Shown here piece after piece: positions 15,830-25,721 of a stretch of 64,000 nucleotides of DNA. The notes under the pieces were generated by a model. The model had not been told where the DNA came from and ran no database searches. It worked only from the letters and a program-made list of their open reading frames with translations. The stretch is from Nonomuraea pusilla. GTDB taxonomy: Bacteria > Actinomycetota > Actinomycetes > Streptosporangiales > Streptosporangiaceae. The DNA is taken from contig NZ_FOBF01000025.1 in NCBI RefSeq assembly GCF_900109355.1, positions 89,687 through 153,686 on the forward strand. The letters run 5' to 3'. Positions within the stretch are counted from its first letter, which is position 1. Each line of letters starts with the position of its first letter. Position numbers and translations under genes: made by a program.

Positions 15830-18800
15830 TCAGAAGATGATGTCGATGATGCCCAGGGCGTCGTCCAGGCCGCTCTGGTCGAACCAGCGGGTCACCCGGG
15901 CGCCGGCCTCGGCGATCGTGCCGGTCCTGGTGTTCTCCGGTTCGATCTTCTCAGGTTTGAAGATCTGCTTCTCGGCCTGGCCGGAGCCGCCGGGACGCGG
16001 CAGGTTGGGCGGCGGCGGCCCGTCCGGGTACATCTTGCCGTCGCGGTAGACGGTGAAGGACCTGGTCTGCTGGACGGAGCCGTCGTTGCGGTAGACGTGG
16101 TTCGGTCTCGGCTGCGCCGGCTGCCTGCTGACCTTCGGCGGCGACTGACGCTGCGTCGCGCGGTGGCTGGTGGGCCGCGCCGCGGGACGCGGCCGGGCCC
16201 GCTGGGTGCCGCTGGGCAGCCGCCCGGCCCGCCTGCTGCGCGCCCTGGCGGCGGCCGCCGCGCGCCGCCTGGCCGCCGCCTCCGCGGCCTTCCTCCTGGC
16301 CTCCCTTCTCGCCGCCGCCGCGGCTCGGCGTCTCGCGGCGGCCTGCGCCGCCTTCCTGGCCTTCTCGGCGGCGCGTTTCCTGGCGGCGGCGAGCGCCCGG
16401 CGCCGCGCGGCCGCCGCGGCCCGCTTCCTCGCGGCCTCGGCCGCCTTCTTCCTGGCCAGCGCGGCGGCTCGGCGTCTCGCGGCGGCGATGGCGGCGCGCC
16501 TGGCGGCGGCCCGCGCGGCGGCGAGCGCCGCCCGCCTGGCCGCCGCGGCGGCGAGCCTGCGCGCGATGATCTGCGCGGCGATCCTGGCGGCGATGCCGAC
16601 GGCGATCCAGAACAGCTGCCCGTCGGGGTCGCTCATGGAGACGGGGCTGTTGTTGGCGTAGGCGTAGGCGTTGAGCTGCTGCGGGTCCTCCTCGTCGATG
16701 ACGGGGTCGACCGACAGGAAGCGGCCGTTCTTCGGGTCGTACTCGCGGGCCCCGAGGTGGACGAGCCCGGTGGTCGGGTCGTGGGTGCCGCCGACGAACC
16801 CGCGCTGCCCCGGCCACCACGGCGGCGGCGAGCCGCGCTCCTCGCCGAACGGGGTGGTCCTGCGTACCGCGAGGTCGCCGGTGGAGGCGTTGACGGCGGC
16901 CTGCGCGGTGCCCTGATGGTCGTTGGCGAGGAAGTACACGGAGTTGTCGGGGGTCCTGACAGCGACGGGCTGCCCGTTGATCGTGTAGTAGCGGGTCTGC
17001 TCGACGGCGTCCTTGGCGTAGTCGAGCCGCAGCTCCATGTCGTCGATGTAGAGGGTGGCGTCGGCCGGGGTCTTGCGCAGCAGCCGGTCGCCGTCGGCGT
17101 CGTAGACGAAGGAGGTGGTCCTCCCGCCTTCGGTCACCGATTCGAGGTTGCCTTCGGCGTCCCAGACCAGGGCCTGGTCGGACGTGCCGACCTTGCGCCT
17201 GGTGGTGTTGCCCGCCTCGTCGTACTCGAACAGGTCGGAGCCGACGCTCTGCAGGGCGTGCGGCTGCTTGCCGCCCGCCGCCGGGTAGGTGAAGGTGCGG
17301 ACGCTCTCCGACGCCCCGCCCCAGGCGTGCTTGGTCTCCTTCGTCCGGTTGCCGGTGGCGTCGTAGGCGTAGCTGACGGCGTACGGGGCGGGGCCGCCGA
17401 TGACGTCGGACTGCGGCGAGCCGGCGGCGCAGTCGTCGGTGGCGGTCCAGGCGGAGGTCAGGCGGCGCAGGTGGTCGTAGGTGAAGCACTGCGTGTCCCG
17501 GCCGCCCGCCTGGTCGGCGATCTTCGTGATGTTGCCGGTGGGGTCGTAGGAGTAGTTCAGGTCGAGGTCGGGCGAGGCGACGCCGTCACGGTCGACTCGC
17601 ATGCGGGTCAGGCGGCGGGTCCCCTCGTCGTGGGTGTAGGTGAGCCAGGTCTTCCTGCCGCCGGTGCTCAGCTCGTGCTGGAGGGTCTCGCCGAGTTTGG
17701 AGTAGCGGGTGGCGGTCACGTACGACGACAGGCCGGTGACCTTGACCGGCTGGCTGAGCTCGTCGTACGAGTAGACGACCGACTCCTCGGCCAGCCCGCC
17801 CCCGGCGGGGAAGCTGACCGACTGGACCTGGTCGTCGAGCGTGTAGCGGGTGTTGAGCAGGTACGACCCGGCGAGCTTGCCCTCCCGTTCCGGGATGGTG
17901 ACGGTCTGGCGCAGCGGCCGGTAGGCCGCGTCGATCGCGTTGATCTCCGCCTTGTACGCCTGCCCGCCGACGTAGCGGATGGAGGCGTTCATGTGGCCCT
18001 TGGCCAGCGCGTCGTACTTCCACTCGGCCAGCAGCGGGCCGGTGGCGGAGCCGTCGCGCAGCTCCTTCTTGCGTCCCAGCTCGTCGTAGACGTACCACAG
18101 CGTCCTGCCGCGGGCGTCGGTGGTGCTGACCACCTCGTCGGCGTCGTTGTACGTCGTCGTGACGACGCCCTTGTCGGGGTCCTCCGTCTTGATCTCGCGG
18201 CCGCGCAGGTCGTAGTGGTGGCGCCACACGTTGCCCGCGGGGTCGGTCACGGTGGACAGGCGGCCGGCGTGGTCGTAGGTGTACCTGGTGGACTCGTACT
18301 CGCCGGTCGGGGTGGCGCCCTTGTACTGGCGCAGCTCGATCAGCCGGTCCTCGGCGTCGCCGATGCGGGTGGTGGCGGTGCCGCCGGGCGGCGGCGTGAT
18401 GTGCACCCGGTCGCCCTGCTCCTCGGCGGTGACGCGCCACTTCTCCGCGCCCTTGACCTTGAGGATCTGGGCGTTGACGTCGCCGGTGCCGTCGAAGGCC
18501 GACACGACCTGGGTGGGCACGTCGGCGTCGGACACGCCGAGCAGGTCGGTCGAGGGGGCGCCGGTGGCGAAGTAGCCGGTGTTGGACTTGGCGACCGCGC
18601 CGAGCGAGTTGTGGAAGGTGTCGGTGACGGTGCGCCCGTCGCGCAGCGCCGGGTCCTGCGTCTGGTCGTCCCTGGGCGCGGGCTCCTGGGTCTGCCGTTC
18701 GCGCGCCAGGCCGTCGTACAGCTCGTGGCTGGCGGTGTAGCCGCCGTCGGCGCGCAGCGTCCTGGTGGTCACGACGCTCGGGCCGTCGTTCCGTACGAGG

Positions 18801-21800
18801 TAGGAGTACTCGGTGCTGGGCGTCTGCCCGGCGGCCTTGCTGCGGTCGGCCTGCCAGACCTTGACGAGGCGGCCGAGCGCGTCGTGCTCCATGTCGACGC
18901 GGCGGTTGGCGGCGTCGATCTCGGCGACGGGCTCGCCCCAGGCCGGGTCGAGCAGGGTGCGCTCGACGTGGCCGAGCTGGTTGGTCTGGGTGATCTCGGT
19001 GACGGGCGCGCCCGAGGCCGGGGCGTAGACGGTCGTGGACGTGGTGCCGACGGAGTCGGTCTCGCTGGTCTCGCGGCCGTAGGCGTCGTAGGTGTGGGTG
19101 CTGCCGGTGATGGCGGCGCCGTCGGAGGAGACGACCTCCTGGACGGCGGTCACGTTCCCCTTGGTCGGGGCCTGGCCGTAGGGGCCGCCGTCGTACTGCA
19201 CCCGCTCGTCGGAGATGACGTCGCCGGCGGCGAGCGTCGCGGTGCAGGCGGAGGCGACCTTCTGCACCCTGCTGGCGTAGTCCAGCATCCAGGCGGTGGA
19301 GTTGCGGGCGTAGGTGTAGCGGGTGCACTGCTCGTCGTCGGTCCTGGCCAGGTCGCCCTTGTCCTCGACCTGGGTGAGCAGGCCGTAGGAGTCGTAGGCG
19401 CGTTCCTCGCCGGTGCGCCGCCAGGAGCCGCCCGCGAGCGCGGTGCGCGTCACCATCGACCTGGGCTGGACGACGTGCGCGGTCTTGGTGACGCCGCCCT
19501 GCGTGGACTCCGCGGTCTTGAGCGACCACGGCTCCTCGACGGTGGCGGTGGCGACGGGGCCGCCGTCGCCGTCGTAGAGGATCTCCTCGCGTTCGAAGCC
19601 GGCGAACTGGTCGTGGTCGTCGAGCTTGCCGCCTTCGGAGTCCACGACCTGGACGCTGCGCCTGGTGCCGTCGGCCAGCCGGTCGCCGTGCATGCCGCGG
19701 AAGTACCGGAACTCCGTCAGCGTCCGCGCGGCGTCCTGCCCGTCGCCCTGGCGGACGCGGACCCGGCCGAAGCCGCGCCACTCCGCCCAGGTGCGGTGCT
19801 CCGGCTTGACCAGGATGTTGTCGGCGTAGTGCCAGGCGGCGCCGTCGAGGTACTCGTAGTCGGTGACCACCCACGGGGATCCGGCGACCCGGTCCACCTC
19901 GGCGACCTGCGCGACCACGTACTTGTGGAACCAGTCGGTCACCTCCGGCTCGTCCGGCGGCGACCAGCGCTGCGGGAAGCAGCGGCGGGTGTTGCGGTCG
20001 GCGGCGGGCAGCTCGCCCGGCTTGCAGTCGGCGGGCGCGTAGGTGACGCGCAGCTCGCCGCCGGTGCCGTTGCCGACGCCCTGGACGCGCCACTTCACGA
20101 GCGGCGCGCGGCCCTCGTCGGCGTCGACCCTGTTGGGCAGCTGCACGCCGGCGAACGTCACCTTGGGCAGGCTGATGGTGCCGCCCACGTGGCCGGTCTG
20201 CTGCACCGACTCCAGCCAGAGCGACGGGCTGAGCCCGTCGCCGGTGGCGGGGAAGGAGTGGGTGAGCGTCCAGGAGTCGACCGCGCAGTACGTCTGGCCG
20301 CACCTGGTCTTGCCGGGGTCGAGGATCTGGGTGGTGACCTTTGCCAGGCGCTTGCGGGTGAAGAAGGTGGGGGTCAGCCGCTCGGTGCACTTGACGCCGG
20401 CGTCGCAGATCTGGTCGAACGGCACGTCCGGCCAGGAGGCCGCGTTCTCCTTGGTGAGCTGCGCGGGGTCGCAGGTGATCGCGCCGTTCGGGACGCAGCG
20501 CTCGGCGACGTCGAAGACGACGCGCGCGGCGGGCGACCTGGTCCACAGCTCGCCCTGCAGGTAGCCGTAGTCGATGCGGACCGGGTACGCGGCCCGCACG
20601 TACTCGGTGCCCAGCTCGGGCTTCATGGAGCGGCCGTAGTAGTTCTTCTCCTGCGCGTACCAGTAGGTGATGGCGTTGCCGTGGGTGTCGACGACGTGGT
20701 CGAGGTTCCACCGGTACGCCTGCTGGCACCAGGCGTTCGCGGCGGTGCTGGAGTAGCAGGGCTCGCCGCTGTTGTTGCCGAACACCGGGACGGTCTGCAC
20801 CGACTTCGTCTCCGGCTTGCCGCTCGCCCAGCCGGGCAGGCGGTTCAGCCCGAAGGTGTACTGGGTGCCGTCGTCGGTGGTGATCCGCCAGTGCTCGCCG
20901 TCGTTGTCGCCGTTCGCGGCGCCGGTCAGGTGCTCGACCCTGGTGCCGTCGTCGCGCTTGGGCCGCCACTGCTTGGAGGTGGCGTCCTTGACCAGCTCGA
21001 CCGCGGAGTCGCCGAGGGACAGGGTGGCGTTGTCCTGGTCCCAGCACAGGTCGCCGGTCTTCTTGCCGTCGATCATGCAGGACTTGTAGCGGCGTTCGAC
21101 GTAGCCGCCGGGGTTCAGCTCGAAGCCCTCGCCGGCCCAGGACGGCTGGTTGTTGGTGGAGGCGGTGCGGCCGTCCACGCTCTGCGAGGAGTACGACAGG
21201 GACAGCGCGGGCTCGTCGCCGCCGAGCGCGGGCGGGGCGCGCAGCTCGTAGTCCCAGGTGAAGTCGCCCGACTGGGCGCCGACGCTCCAGCTCGCGACCG
21301 GCGCGAGCGAGGTGGCCGCGTGGTCGCCGGACTGGCCGGAGGGGGCGGCGGTCACCGCGTACAGGGCGGGCGCCTCCACGTCGGCGGTCAGGGTGCCGGC
21401 CTTGGGGTCGTTCGTCCCGGGCACGGGCTGGGGGCGCGGGCAGGACGCGGGGGCGGCGTCGAGGGCGCAGTCGGCGAGCTTGACCAGGCGCAGCCGGGCG
21501 CCGTAGTCGCCGCCGAAGGCGTACCGGAAGCCGGAGTAGTCGATCTGCAGGCGGGTCCTCGTGGCGGCCGTCTGGGCGGCACCCGGAGCGGTTCCGGACG
21601 CCTGGGTGTCCTGCTGGGCGGGGGTGACGCGCATGGCGAGGCCGAGCAGGCCGCTCTTCGCGGCGTCGAGCAGTTCGACGCGGACCGGGCCGGCCGCCGC
21701 GGCGCTCTTCTGCTCCTGCTTCCGGGGCGCGAGGCGCACGGGGAAGGCCTTGTCGGCCGCCGCCCCGGCCGCCGCGCTCAGCTCGGCCGTCCCCGGCTTG

Positions 21801-22201
21801 GGCCAGGTGACGGCGGGCGGCGCCGTCCACGCCTGCTTGCGGGCCGGGTCGGCCTGGGGCGGCAGCACGGGCACCTTCCCGCCCCGGACCGGCGTCTCCT
21901 TGCGCACCCCGGGCGCGGACCTCGGCGCGGCGCTCGCGGGCACGGCCTGCGCCAGCGGCACCACCACGAGGACGGACAGCACCGCGGCGATGCGGCGCGG
22001 CCAGGGCGACTCCTTCTTGGGCCGCAGGAAGCGGTTCCAGTGGGACGCGGACTCGTCGCCGGGCCCGTCCGGGGGGCCGCCGCGGTCGTCGTCGGGACAC
22101 TCGTCGGGATGCTCGCCGGGGCGGCCGTCGGGGCGCTCGCCACGGCGCTGAAAACGATTCCAGCGGGATTCCGGCAGGTCTAACTCACTCGGCAGGTCCA
22201 T
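15830..22201 (-). CDS. large RHS/YD-repeat secreted protein with Ala/Arg-rich C-terminal extension
   Basis: A 2123-residue RHS protein. Residues 1-70 form a charged leader with two WNRF motifs (14-17 and 55-58), followed by a signal-like hydrophobic segment at 71-88. Then comes an actinobacterial RHS head (LSLSYSSQSVDGR), many YD repeats (for example YTYDHAGRLSTVTDPAGN), and the RHS core ending with YDPKNGRFLSVDP and NAYAYANNSPVSMSDPDG near residue 1855. The remaining ~265 residues are a hydrophobic stretch, about 140 residues almost entirely Ala and Arg, and a ~110-residue unique tip. In polymorphic toxins the RHS shell encapsulates such a tip. No immunity-like gene lies downstream. GAGAGG precedes ATG 22201, and the gene follows the LamG gene by 21 bases. 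The family is firm; toxicity is unproven. Confidence 0.88.
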   Translation of the reverse strand: MDLPSELDLPESRWNRFQRRGERPDGRPGEHPDECPDDDRGGPPDGPGDESASHWNRFLRPKKESPWPRRIAAVLSVLVVVPLAQAVPASAAPRSAPGVRKETPVRGGKVPVLPPQADPARKQAWTAPPAVTWPKPGTAELSAAAGAAADKAFPVRLAPRKQEQKSAAAAGPVRVELLDAAKSGLLGLAMRVTPAQQDTQASGTAPGAAQTAATRTRLQIDYSGFRYAFGGDYGARLRLVKLADCALDAAPASCPRPQPVPGTNDPKAGTLTADVEAPALYAVTAAPSGQSGDHAATSLAPVASWSVGAQSGDFTWDYELRAPPALGGDEPALSLSYSSQSVDGRTASTNNQPSWAGEGFELNPGGYVERRYKSCMIDGKKTGDLCWDQDNATLSLGDSAVELVKDATSKQWRPKRDDGTRVEHLTGAANGDNDGEHWRITTDDGTQYTFGLNRLPGWASGKPETKSVQTVPVFGNNSGEPCYSSTAANAWCQQAYRWNLDHVVDTHGNAITYWYAQEKNYYGRSMKPELGTEYVRAAYPVRIDYGYLQGELWTRSPAARVVFDVAERCVPNGAITCDPAQLTKENAASWPDVPFDQICDAGVKCTERLTPTFFTRKRLAKVTTQILDPGKTRCGQTYCAVDSWTLTHSFPATGDGLSPSLWLESVQQTGHVGGTISLPKVTFAGVQLPNRVDADEGRAPLVKWRVQGVGNGTGGELRVTYAPADCKPGELPAADRNTRRCFPQRWSPPDEPEVTDWFHKYVVAQVAEVDRVAGSPWVVTDYEYLDGAAWHYADNILVKPEHRTWAEWRGFGRVRVRQGDGQDAARTLTEFRYFRGMHGDRLADGTRRSVQVVDSEGGKLDDHDQFAGFEREEILYDGDGGPVATATVEEPWSLKTAESTQGGVTKTAHVVQPRSMVTRTALAGGSWRRTGEERAYDSYGLLTQVEDKGDLARTDDEQCTRYTYARNSTAWMLDYASRVQKVASACTATLAAGDVISDERVQYDGGPYGQAPTKGNVTAVQEVVSSDGAAITGSTHTYDAYGRETSETDSVGTTSTTVYAPASGAPVTEITQTNQLGHVERTLLDPAWGEPVAEIDAANRRVDMEHDALGRLVKVWQADRSKAAGQTPSTEYSYLVRNDGPSVVTTRTLRADGGYTASHELYDGLARERQTQEPAPRDDQTQDPALRDGRTVTDTFHNSLGAVAKSNTGYFATGAPSTDLLGVSDADVPTQVVSAFDGTGDVNAQILKVKGAEKWRVTAEEQGDRVHITPPPGGTATTRIGDAEDRLIELRQYKGATPTGEYESTRYTYDHAGRLSTVTDPAGNVWRHHYDLRGREIKTEDPDKGVVTTTYNDADEVVSTTDARGRTLWYVYDELGRKKELRDGSATGPLLAEWKYDALAKGHMNASIRYVGGQAYKAEINAIDAAYRPLRQTVTIPEREGKLAGSYLLNTRYTLDDQVQSVSFPAGGGLAEESVVYSYDELSQPVKVTGLSSYVTATRYSKLGETLQHELSTGGRKTWLTYTHDEGTRRLTRMRVDRDGVASPDLDLNYSYDPTGNITKIADQAGGRDTQCFTYDHLRRLTSAWTATDDCAAGSPQSDVIGGPAPYAVSYAYDATGNRTKETKHAWGGASESVRTFTYPAAGGKQPHALQSVGSDLFEYDEAGNTTRRKVGTSDQALVWDAEGNLESVTEGGRTTSFVYDADGDRLLRKTPADATLYIDDMELRLDYAKDAVEQTRYYTINGQPVAVRTPDNSVYFLANDHQGTAQAAVNASTGDLAVRRTTPFGEERGSPPPWWPGQRGFVGGTHDPTTGLVHLGAREYDPKNGRFLSVDPVIDEEDPQQLNAYAYANNSPVSMSDPDGQLFWIAVGIAARIAAQIIARRLAAAAARRAALAAARAAARRAAIAAARRRAAALARKKAAEAARKRAAAAARRRALAAARKRAAEKARKAAQAAARRRAAAAARREARRKAAEAAARRRAAAAARARSRRAGRLPSGTQRARPRPAARPTSHRATQRQSPPKVSRQPAQPRPNHVYRNDGSVQQTRSFTVYRDGKMYPDGPPPPNLPRPGGSGQAEKQIFKPEKIEPENTRTGTIAEAGARVTRWFDQSGLDDALGIIDIIF

Positions 22202-22222
22202 GAACCTCTCCCAGGCGGGGGA

Positions 22223-25200
22223 TTACTGGGCGGCTAGCTGGGCTATCTGCTCGGCGCTCAGCACGCCGTCGTACACGCGGACGTCGTCCAGCGTCCCCGG
22301 CCAGTGGCCGGTGAGGACGCCCGCGGCCTTCGTCCGGCCCAGCTGCACCGGGCCGGTCGCGTTCCATGTGCTGACGTGGTCGGTGACGGTGGTGGCGGAC
22401 AGCCGGCCGTTGACGTAGACGCTGAGGCGGCCGGCCAGGGCGTCGTAGACGCCCGCGACATGGGTCCACTCCAGGGGGAACGGGACGGCGTCGGAACGGG
22501 TGCGCGCGAGCGTGGCCGCGTCGGTGTCGGCCGACGCCATGCCGAGCATCCAGCGCTGCTGCGCCTGGTCGTACCCGAGCTGGAACCCGGCGGCCCGCGA
22601 ACCGGTCTGCGCGACCGCGGCGGCGTCGCCGGAAGGCAGGTAGTCGAGCTGGGTCCAGGCGGTGACGGTGAACCCGGACCTGGTGTCCACGGCGGGCCCG
22701 CCGGTCTGCGCGTACCCGGTGGCGCCGTCGAGGGCGAGCGCCCCGTCCAGCCAGCCCGCCGTCCACGCCGCGCCGCCGCCGAGCGTCGCCGCCGTGGCCC
22801 TGCCCGAGGAGTCGGCGGCGGTCGTCCCGGCGTCCTCGTCCAGCGTCCAGTGGCCGACCAGCGTGGCCGCGCTGTTGACGATGTCCGCCACGTCGGCGGC
22901 GACCAGGGCGCGGCCGTAGACGCGCACGTCGTCGACGTCGCCCGGCCACGGCTCCGCCGGCGCCCCCGCGAGCCTGCCGCGGCCCACCGTCAGCGCTCCC
23001 GCCGCCTCCCACGGCCGGGTGAAGGCGACGGACGACTCCAGCCTGCCGTTGACGTACAGCGTCAGCCGGGCGGCCGCCGTGTCGTACACGCCGGTCAGGT
23101 GCGTCCACTCGCCGAGCCTGGGCGCGGCGGCCGACAGCGCCCTGACCGTGGCCGCGCCGTCGGCGTCGGCGTCGGTCCTGGTGAACGCCCAGCGGTCGTC
23201 GGGCTTCGAGTACTGCAGGGCGAACCCGGCGACCCGGGAGCCCTCCTGCGTGACGGCCGTGGCCGTGGCCCCGTTGCCCGTCAGGCGGACCCAGGCCGCC
23301 ACGGCGAAGTTGCGCGACGTGGACACCACCGGCCCCGACGTCTGCGCGCAGCCGTCGCCCGGCCGCAGCGCCATGCCGCTCCTGCCGGCCGTCCAGGCGG
23401 CGCCGCCGCACAGGGTGGCCGGGTGCGCGTCGGCGGCGTCGGCCGCCACCGTCCCCTGCCCCTCGTCGAACGGCCAGCGCCCGGCCGGTCCCGCGCCCGC
23501 GTTGACGTTGAACAGGTACGTCCGGATCGGCCCGAGCTGCCCGGCGCGGTCCTTGCTGCGGACCGCCAGCACGTTGGGGCCGTCGTGCACGGGGGTGAGC
23601 TGGATCGTGGCCGAGCCGTCCTGGCCCGCCGCGACCTGCGACCCCGGGGTGGTGTCGAGGCCGTAGACGTAGGCCGCCACGTCGGTGACGCCGTTCGGGG
23701 TGAAGGTGAACGCGCCCGCCAGGCCGACGCCGTCGTTCCAGGTGTTCTCCGCGTACCGCGGCGAGCTGACGCCCGGCTCCCTGCCCGGCGCGGTGGCGTC
23801 CACGGCGGCCTCGCACCACGGGCTCCAGGCGCTGGTGGCCAGGCCGTCCTCGGCACGCACCCGCCAGCGCACCACGTCGCCGTCGGCGTACGCGCCCTGC
23901 GGGACCGTCGCGTAGAAGGCGGTGCCGGACGACTGCACGGCGGTGACCTGCTCGCCGAGCTTCACCCCGGCGGCGCTCCACCACTCGAAACGGCCCTTGA
24001 CCGCGTTGTCGGCGTCCGTCAGCTTCGCCCACAGCTTCGGCGTGACCGTGCTGACGATCGGGCGGGCGTCACCGGAGGCGCAGGCGCCGCCCGGGTCGGA
24101 CCAGGCGTCGGCCGCCGTGGGCGCCGCCGGCAGCGAGTTGTACTCGATGACCACGGTCGGGTTGTTCTTGAACTTCTTCCAGGCGTACTGGTCGGTCTCG
24201 CTCGTGGCCCGGACGCCGACCGTCATCGTCGACCACTTCTTGGCCGCGGCGTCGGCGGCCCACGAGGTGACGTCGAACTCCACGCCGCCCGCAGGGCACG
24301 ACGAGCCCCAGCCCTTGGCGACGTTCACCGTGGCGAGCTTCCTCGTCCAGGACGGCTGGTTGTTCCAGGTGGTGCTCTTGCTGATCGCGCCGGTGCCCCA
24401 CACCTCGACCTGGCGGGCGCTGCAGGAGTACGACCACGTCTCGTAGGTGCGCAGCGTCGCCTTGATGATCTGCTTGCCGTGGATGGTCGAGCCGGTGTTC
24501 ATCTGGAAGAACGACCGGTTGGTCTGCGAGTTGACGTGGCCGGAGCGGGCCACGTCGCTCGAGTTCAGGTAGCTGCTGTTCGGATAGGTGCTCCAGACGG
24601 CCGTCCACGCGCCCCGCGCCGCAGAGAAGTAGGGGTCGAGGTAGACCGGGTAGCGCGTCCGCGGGTCCTCCAGCATCGCCCGGTCCGGGCGCAGCAGCAG
24701 CCGCGAGCCCGCCAGTTCGACGTCCATCGCGGCCTGGCGGGAGTCGGGCGCCCGCCCCTCCCGCAGCGCCGCCGCTCCCGCGCCGCCGGTGGAGTCCCAC
24801 ATGGTGGGCGTGGGCGCGGTGAAGATCGTGCCGCCCTCGGCGTCGACGGCCTCCAGGTTGCCCGCGGCGTCCGAGGTGAGCCTCAGCCCCTTGGCCGAGA
24901 GCGGGAAGGCCAGCTCCGTCAGGGCGGCGGCGCGGGCCGCCGCCCGTGACTTGACGACCAGGACGTGCGAGAAGCCGTCGACGTCCGCGGTGACCTGCAG
25001 GTCGACGCCCGGCATGACCTCCGGGTAGGTGGCGGTGTCGCCGTCCAGCACGGGCTTGGGCAGGGTGCCCGGCCAGCCCAGCCGCAGTTCCTTGCCGCCG
25101 CGCGCCATGCGGGCGAGCGGTGCGGCGCCGCCGCCGGAGAAGGCCAGGCCGACCGCGGCGGCGACGGGCTCGACCGCGCCGTCGGGGCGCACCCGCAGCG

Positions 25201-25525
25201 TGGTGTCGACCGGCACCCAGCGGCCGCCCTGCCGCACCCGGACGGGACGGACGTTCTGCTCCAGCGTGAAGGTGCCGTCGGGCTTGGCGAACACCTGCCG
25301 CGTCTCGCCGCGCAGCGCCTCGACCTCGACGGAGCGGCCGGTGCGGCGGGCGAGCGCCGCCGCGGCCTCCTCGGGCGAGGCGGCCGCGGCGCTCGCCCGC
25401 CGCGGCTCCGCGGGTTTCGCGGCGAGGGCGGCGGACGCCTCGGCCGTGGGGACGGCCGCCGCCGGGGGCGACGGCGTCAAGGTCAACGCCAGCGCCGCAG
25501 CCACTGATGCACGCACTACCCGCAT
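22223..25525 (-). CDS. secreted DNRLRE / tandem LamG-domain protein
   Basis: A 1100-residue exported protein. Start ATG 25525 (with GAGG upstream) gives a signal peptide (VVRASVAAALALTLTPSPPAAA). Order: an N-terminal region shared by actinobacterial RHS-associated proteins (GGRWVPVDTTLRV, YPEVMPGVDLQVTADVDGFSHVLVV), a DNRLRE domain (WSTYPNSSYLNSSDVARSG, STTWNNQPSW, FDVTSWAADA, VVIEYNSLP), a fibronectin-like segment, and two LamG/concanavalin-type domains near the C-terminus, each with a WPFDEGQGT- or WTLDEDAGT-type start and a W(P)G(D/T)(V/L)DDVRVY end. Such genes commonly precede RHS genes; here the RHS gene starts 21 bases downstream, so both are one operon. Adhesion or carbohydrate binding at the cell surface is likely. 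An alternative upstream start at 25585 is unlikely. Confidence 0.85.
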   Translation of the reverse strand: MRVVRASVAAALALTLTPSPPAAAVPTAEASAALAAKPAEPRRASAAAASPEEAAAALARRTGRSVEVEALRGETRQVFAKPDGTFTLEQNVRPVRVRQGGRWVPVDTTLRVRPDGAVEPVAAAVGLAFSGGGAAPLARMARGGKELRLGWPGTLPKPVLDGDTATYPEVMPGVDLQVTADVDGFSHVLVVKSRAAARAAALTELAFPLSAKGLRLTSDAAGNLEAVDAEGGTIFTAPTPTMWDSTGGAGAAALREGRAPDSRQAAMDVELAGSRLLLRPDRAMLEDPRTRYPVYLDPYFSAARGAWTAVWSTYPNSSYLNSSDVARSGHVNSQTNRSFFQMNTGSTIHGKQIIKATLRTYETWSYSCSARQVEVWGTGAISKSTTWNNQPSWTRKLATVNVAKGWGSSCPAGGVEFDVTSWAADAAAKKWSTMTVGVRATSETDQYAWKKFKNNPTVVIEYNSLPAAPTAADAWSDPGGACASGDARPIVSTVTPKLWAKLTDADNAVKGRFEWWSAAGVKLGEQVTAVQSSGTAFYATVPQGAYADGDVVRWRVRAEDGLATSAWSPWCEAAVDATAPGREPGVSSPRYAENTWNDGVGLAGAFTFTPNGVTDVAAYVYGLDTTPGSQVAAGQDGSATIQLTPVHDGPNVLAVRSKDRAGQLGPIRTYLFNVNAGAGPAGRWPFDEGQGTVAADAADAHPATLCGGAAWTAGRSGMALRPGDGCAQTSGPVVSTSRNFAVAAWVRLTGNGATATAVTQEGSRVAGFALQYSKPDDRWAFTRTDADADGAATVRALSAAAPRLGEWTHLTGVYDTAAARLTLYVNGRLESSVAFTRPWEAAGALTVGRGRLAGAPAEPWPGDVDDVRVYGRALVAADVADIVNSAATLVGHWTLDEDAGTTAADSSGRATAATLGGGAAWTAGWLDGALALDGATGYAQTGGPAVDTRSGFTVTAWTQLDYLPSGDAAAVAQTGSRAAGFQLGYDQAQQRWMLGMASADTDAATLARTRSDAVPFPLEWTHVAGVYDALAGRLSVYVNGRLSATTVTDHVSTWNATGPVQLGRTKAAGVLTGHWPGTLDDVRVYDGVLSAEQIAQLAAQ

Positions 25526-25605
25526 CGGTCCTCGCCCATGGTGAGCAGGGGTTACGCGCGGGCCGTGACTGCCCGGCGTCTCCACGATCTTCGGTTGTCG
25601 AGGGG

Positions 25606-25634
25606 ATTGTCACCCGTGTCACGGGTGCCGTAAA
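25606..25634 (-). promoter_or_regulatory. promoter of the LamG-RHS operon with a palindrome in the spacer
   Basis: Read on the minus strand, TTTACG (25634-25629) and GACAAT (25611-25606) are spaced by exactly 17 bases, and the spacer is filled by the 17-bp palindrome CACCCGTG-A-CACGGGTG (25627-25611 on that strand). It lies 80-110 bases upstream of the LamG start. A repressor or MerR-like regulator acting between -35 and -10 would fit; no regulator gene is adjacent. Confidence 0.5.
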
Positions 25635-25721
25635 GGGCGTGTAAGTAACTTTTTTTCAGCAAGACCCTTCATCTGGAGAAAACCACCCGCCGCTGGTCCC
25701 GTGGGGGGTCACCCGCCCGGC

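Noticed and set aside
16170..16661. Plus-strand frame rich in Ala and Leu, membrane-protein-like
   Set aside because: It is the complement of the Ala/Arg-rich RHS segment; hydrophobicity arises from the codon complement.
15266..22183. Plus-strand open frame of about 2300 codons opposite the RHS gene
   Set aside because: It is the complement of RHS codons; third-position GC, homology and motifs all favour the minus strand. High GC leaves few stops on the opposite strand.
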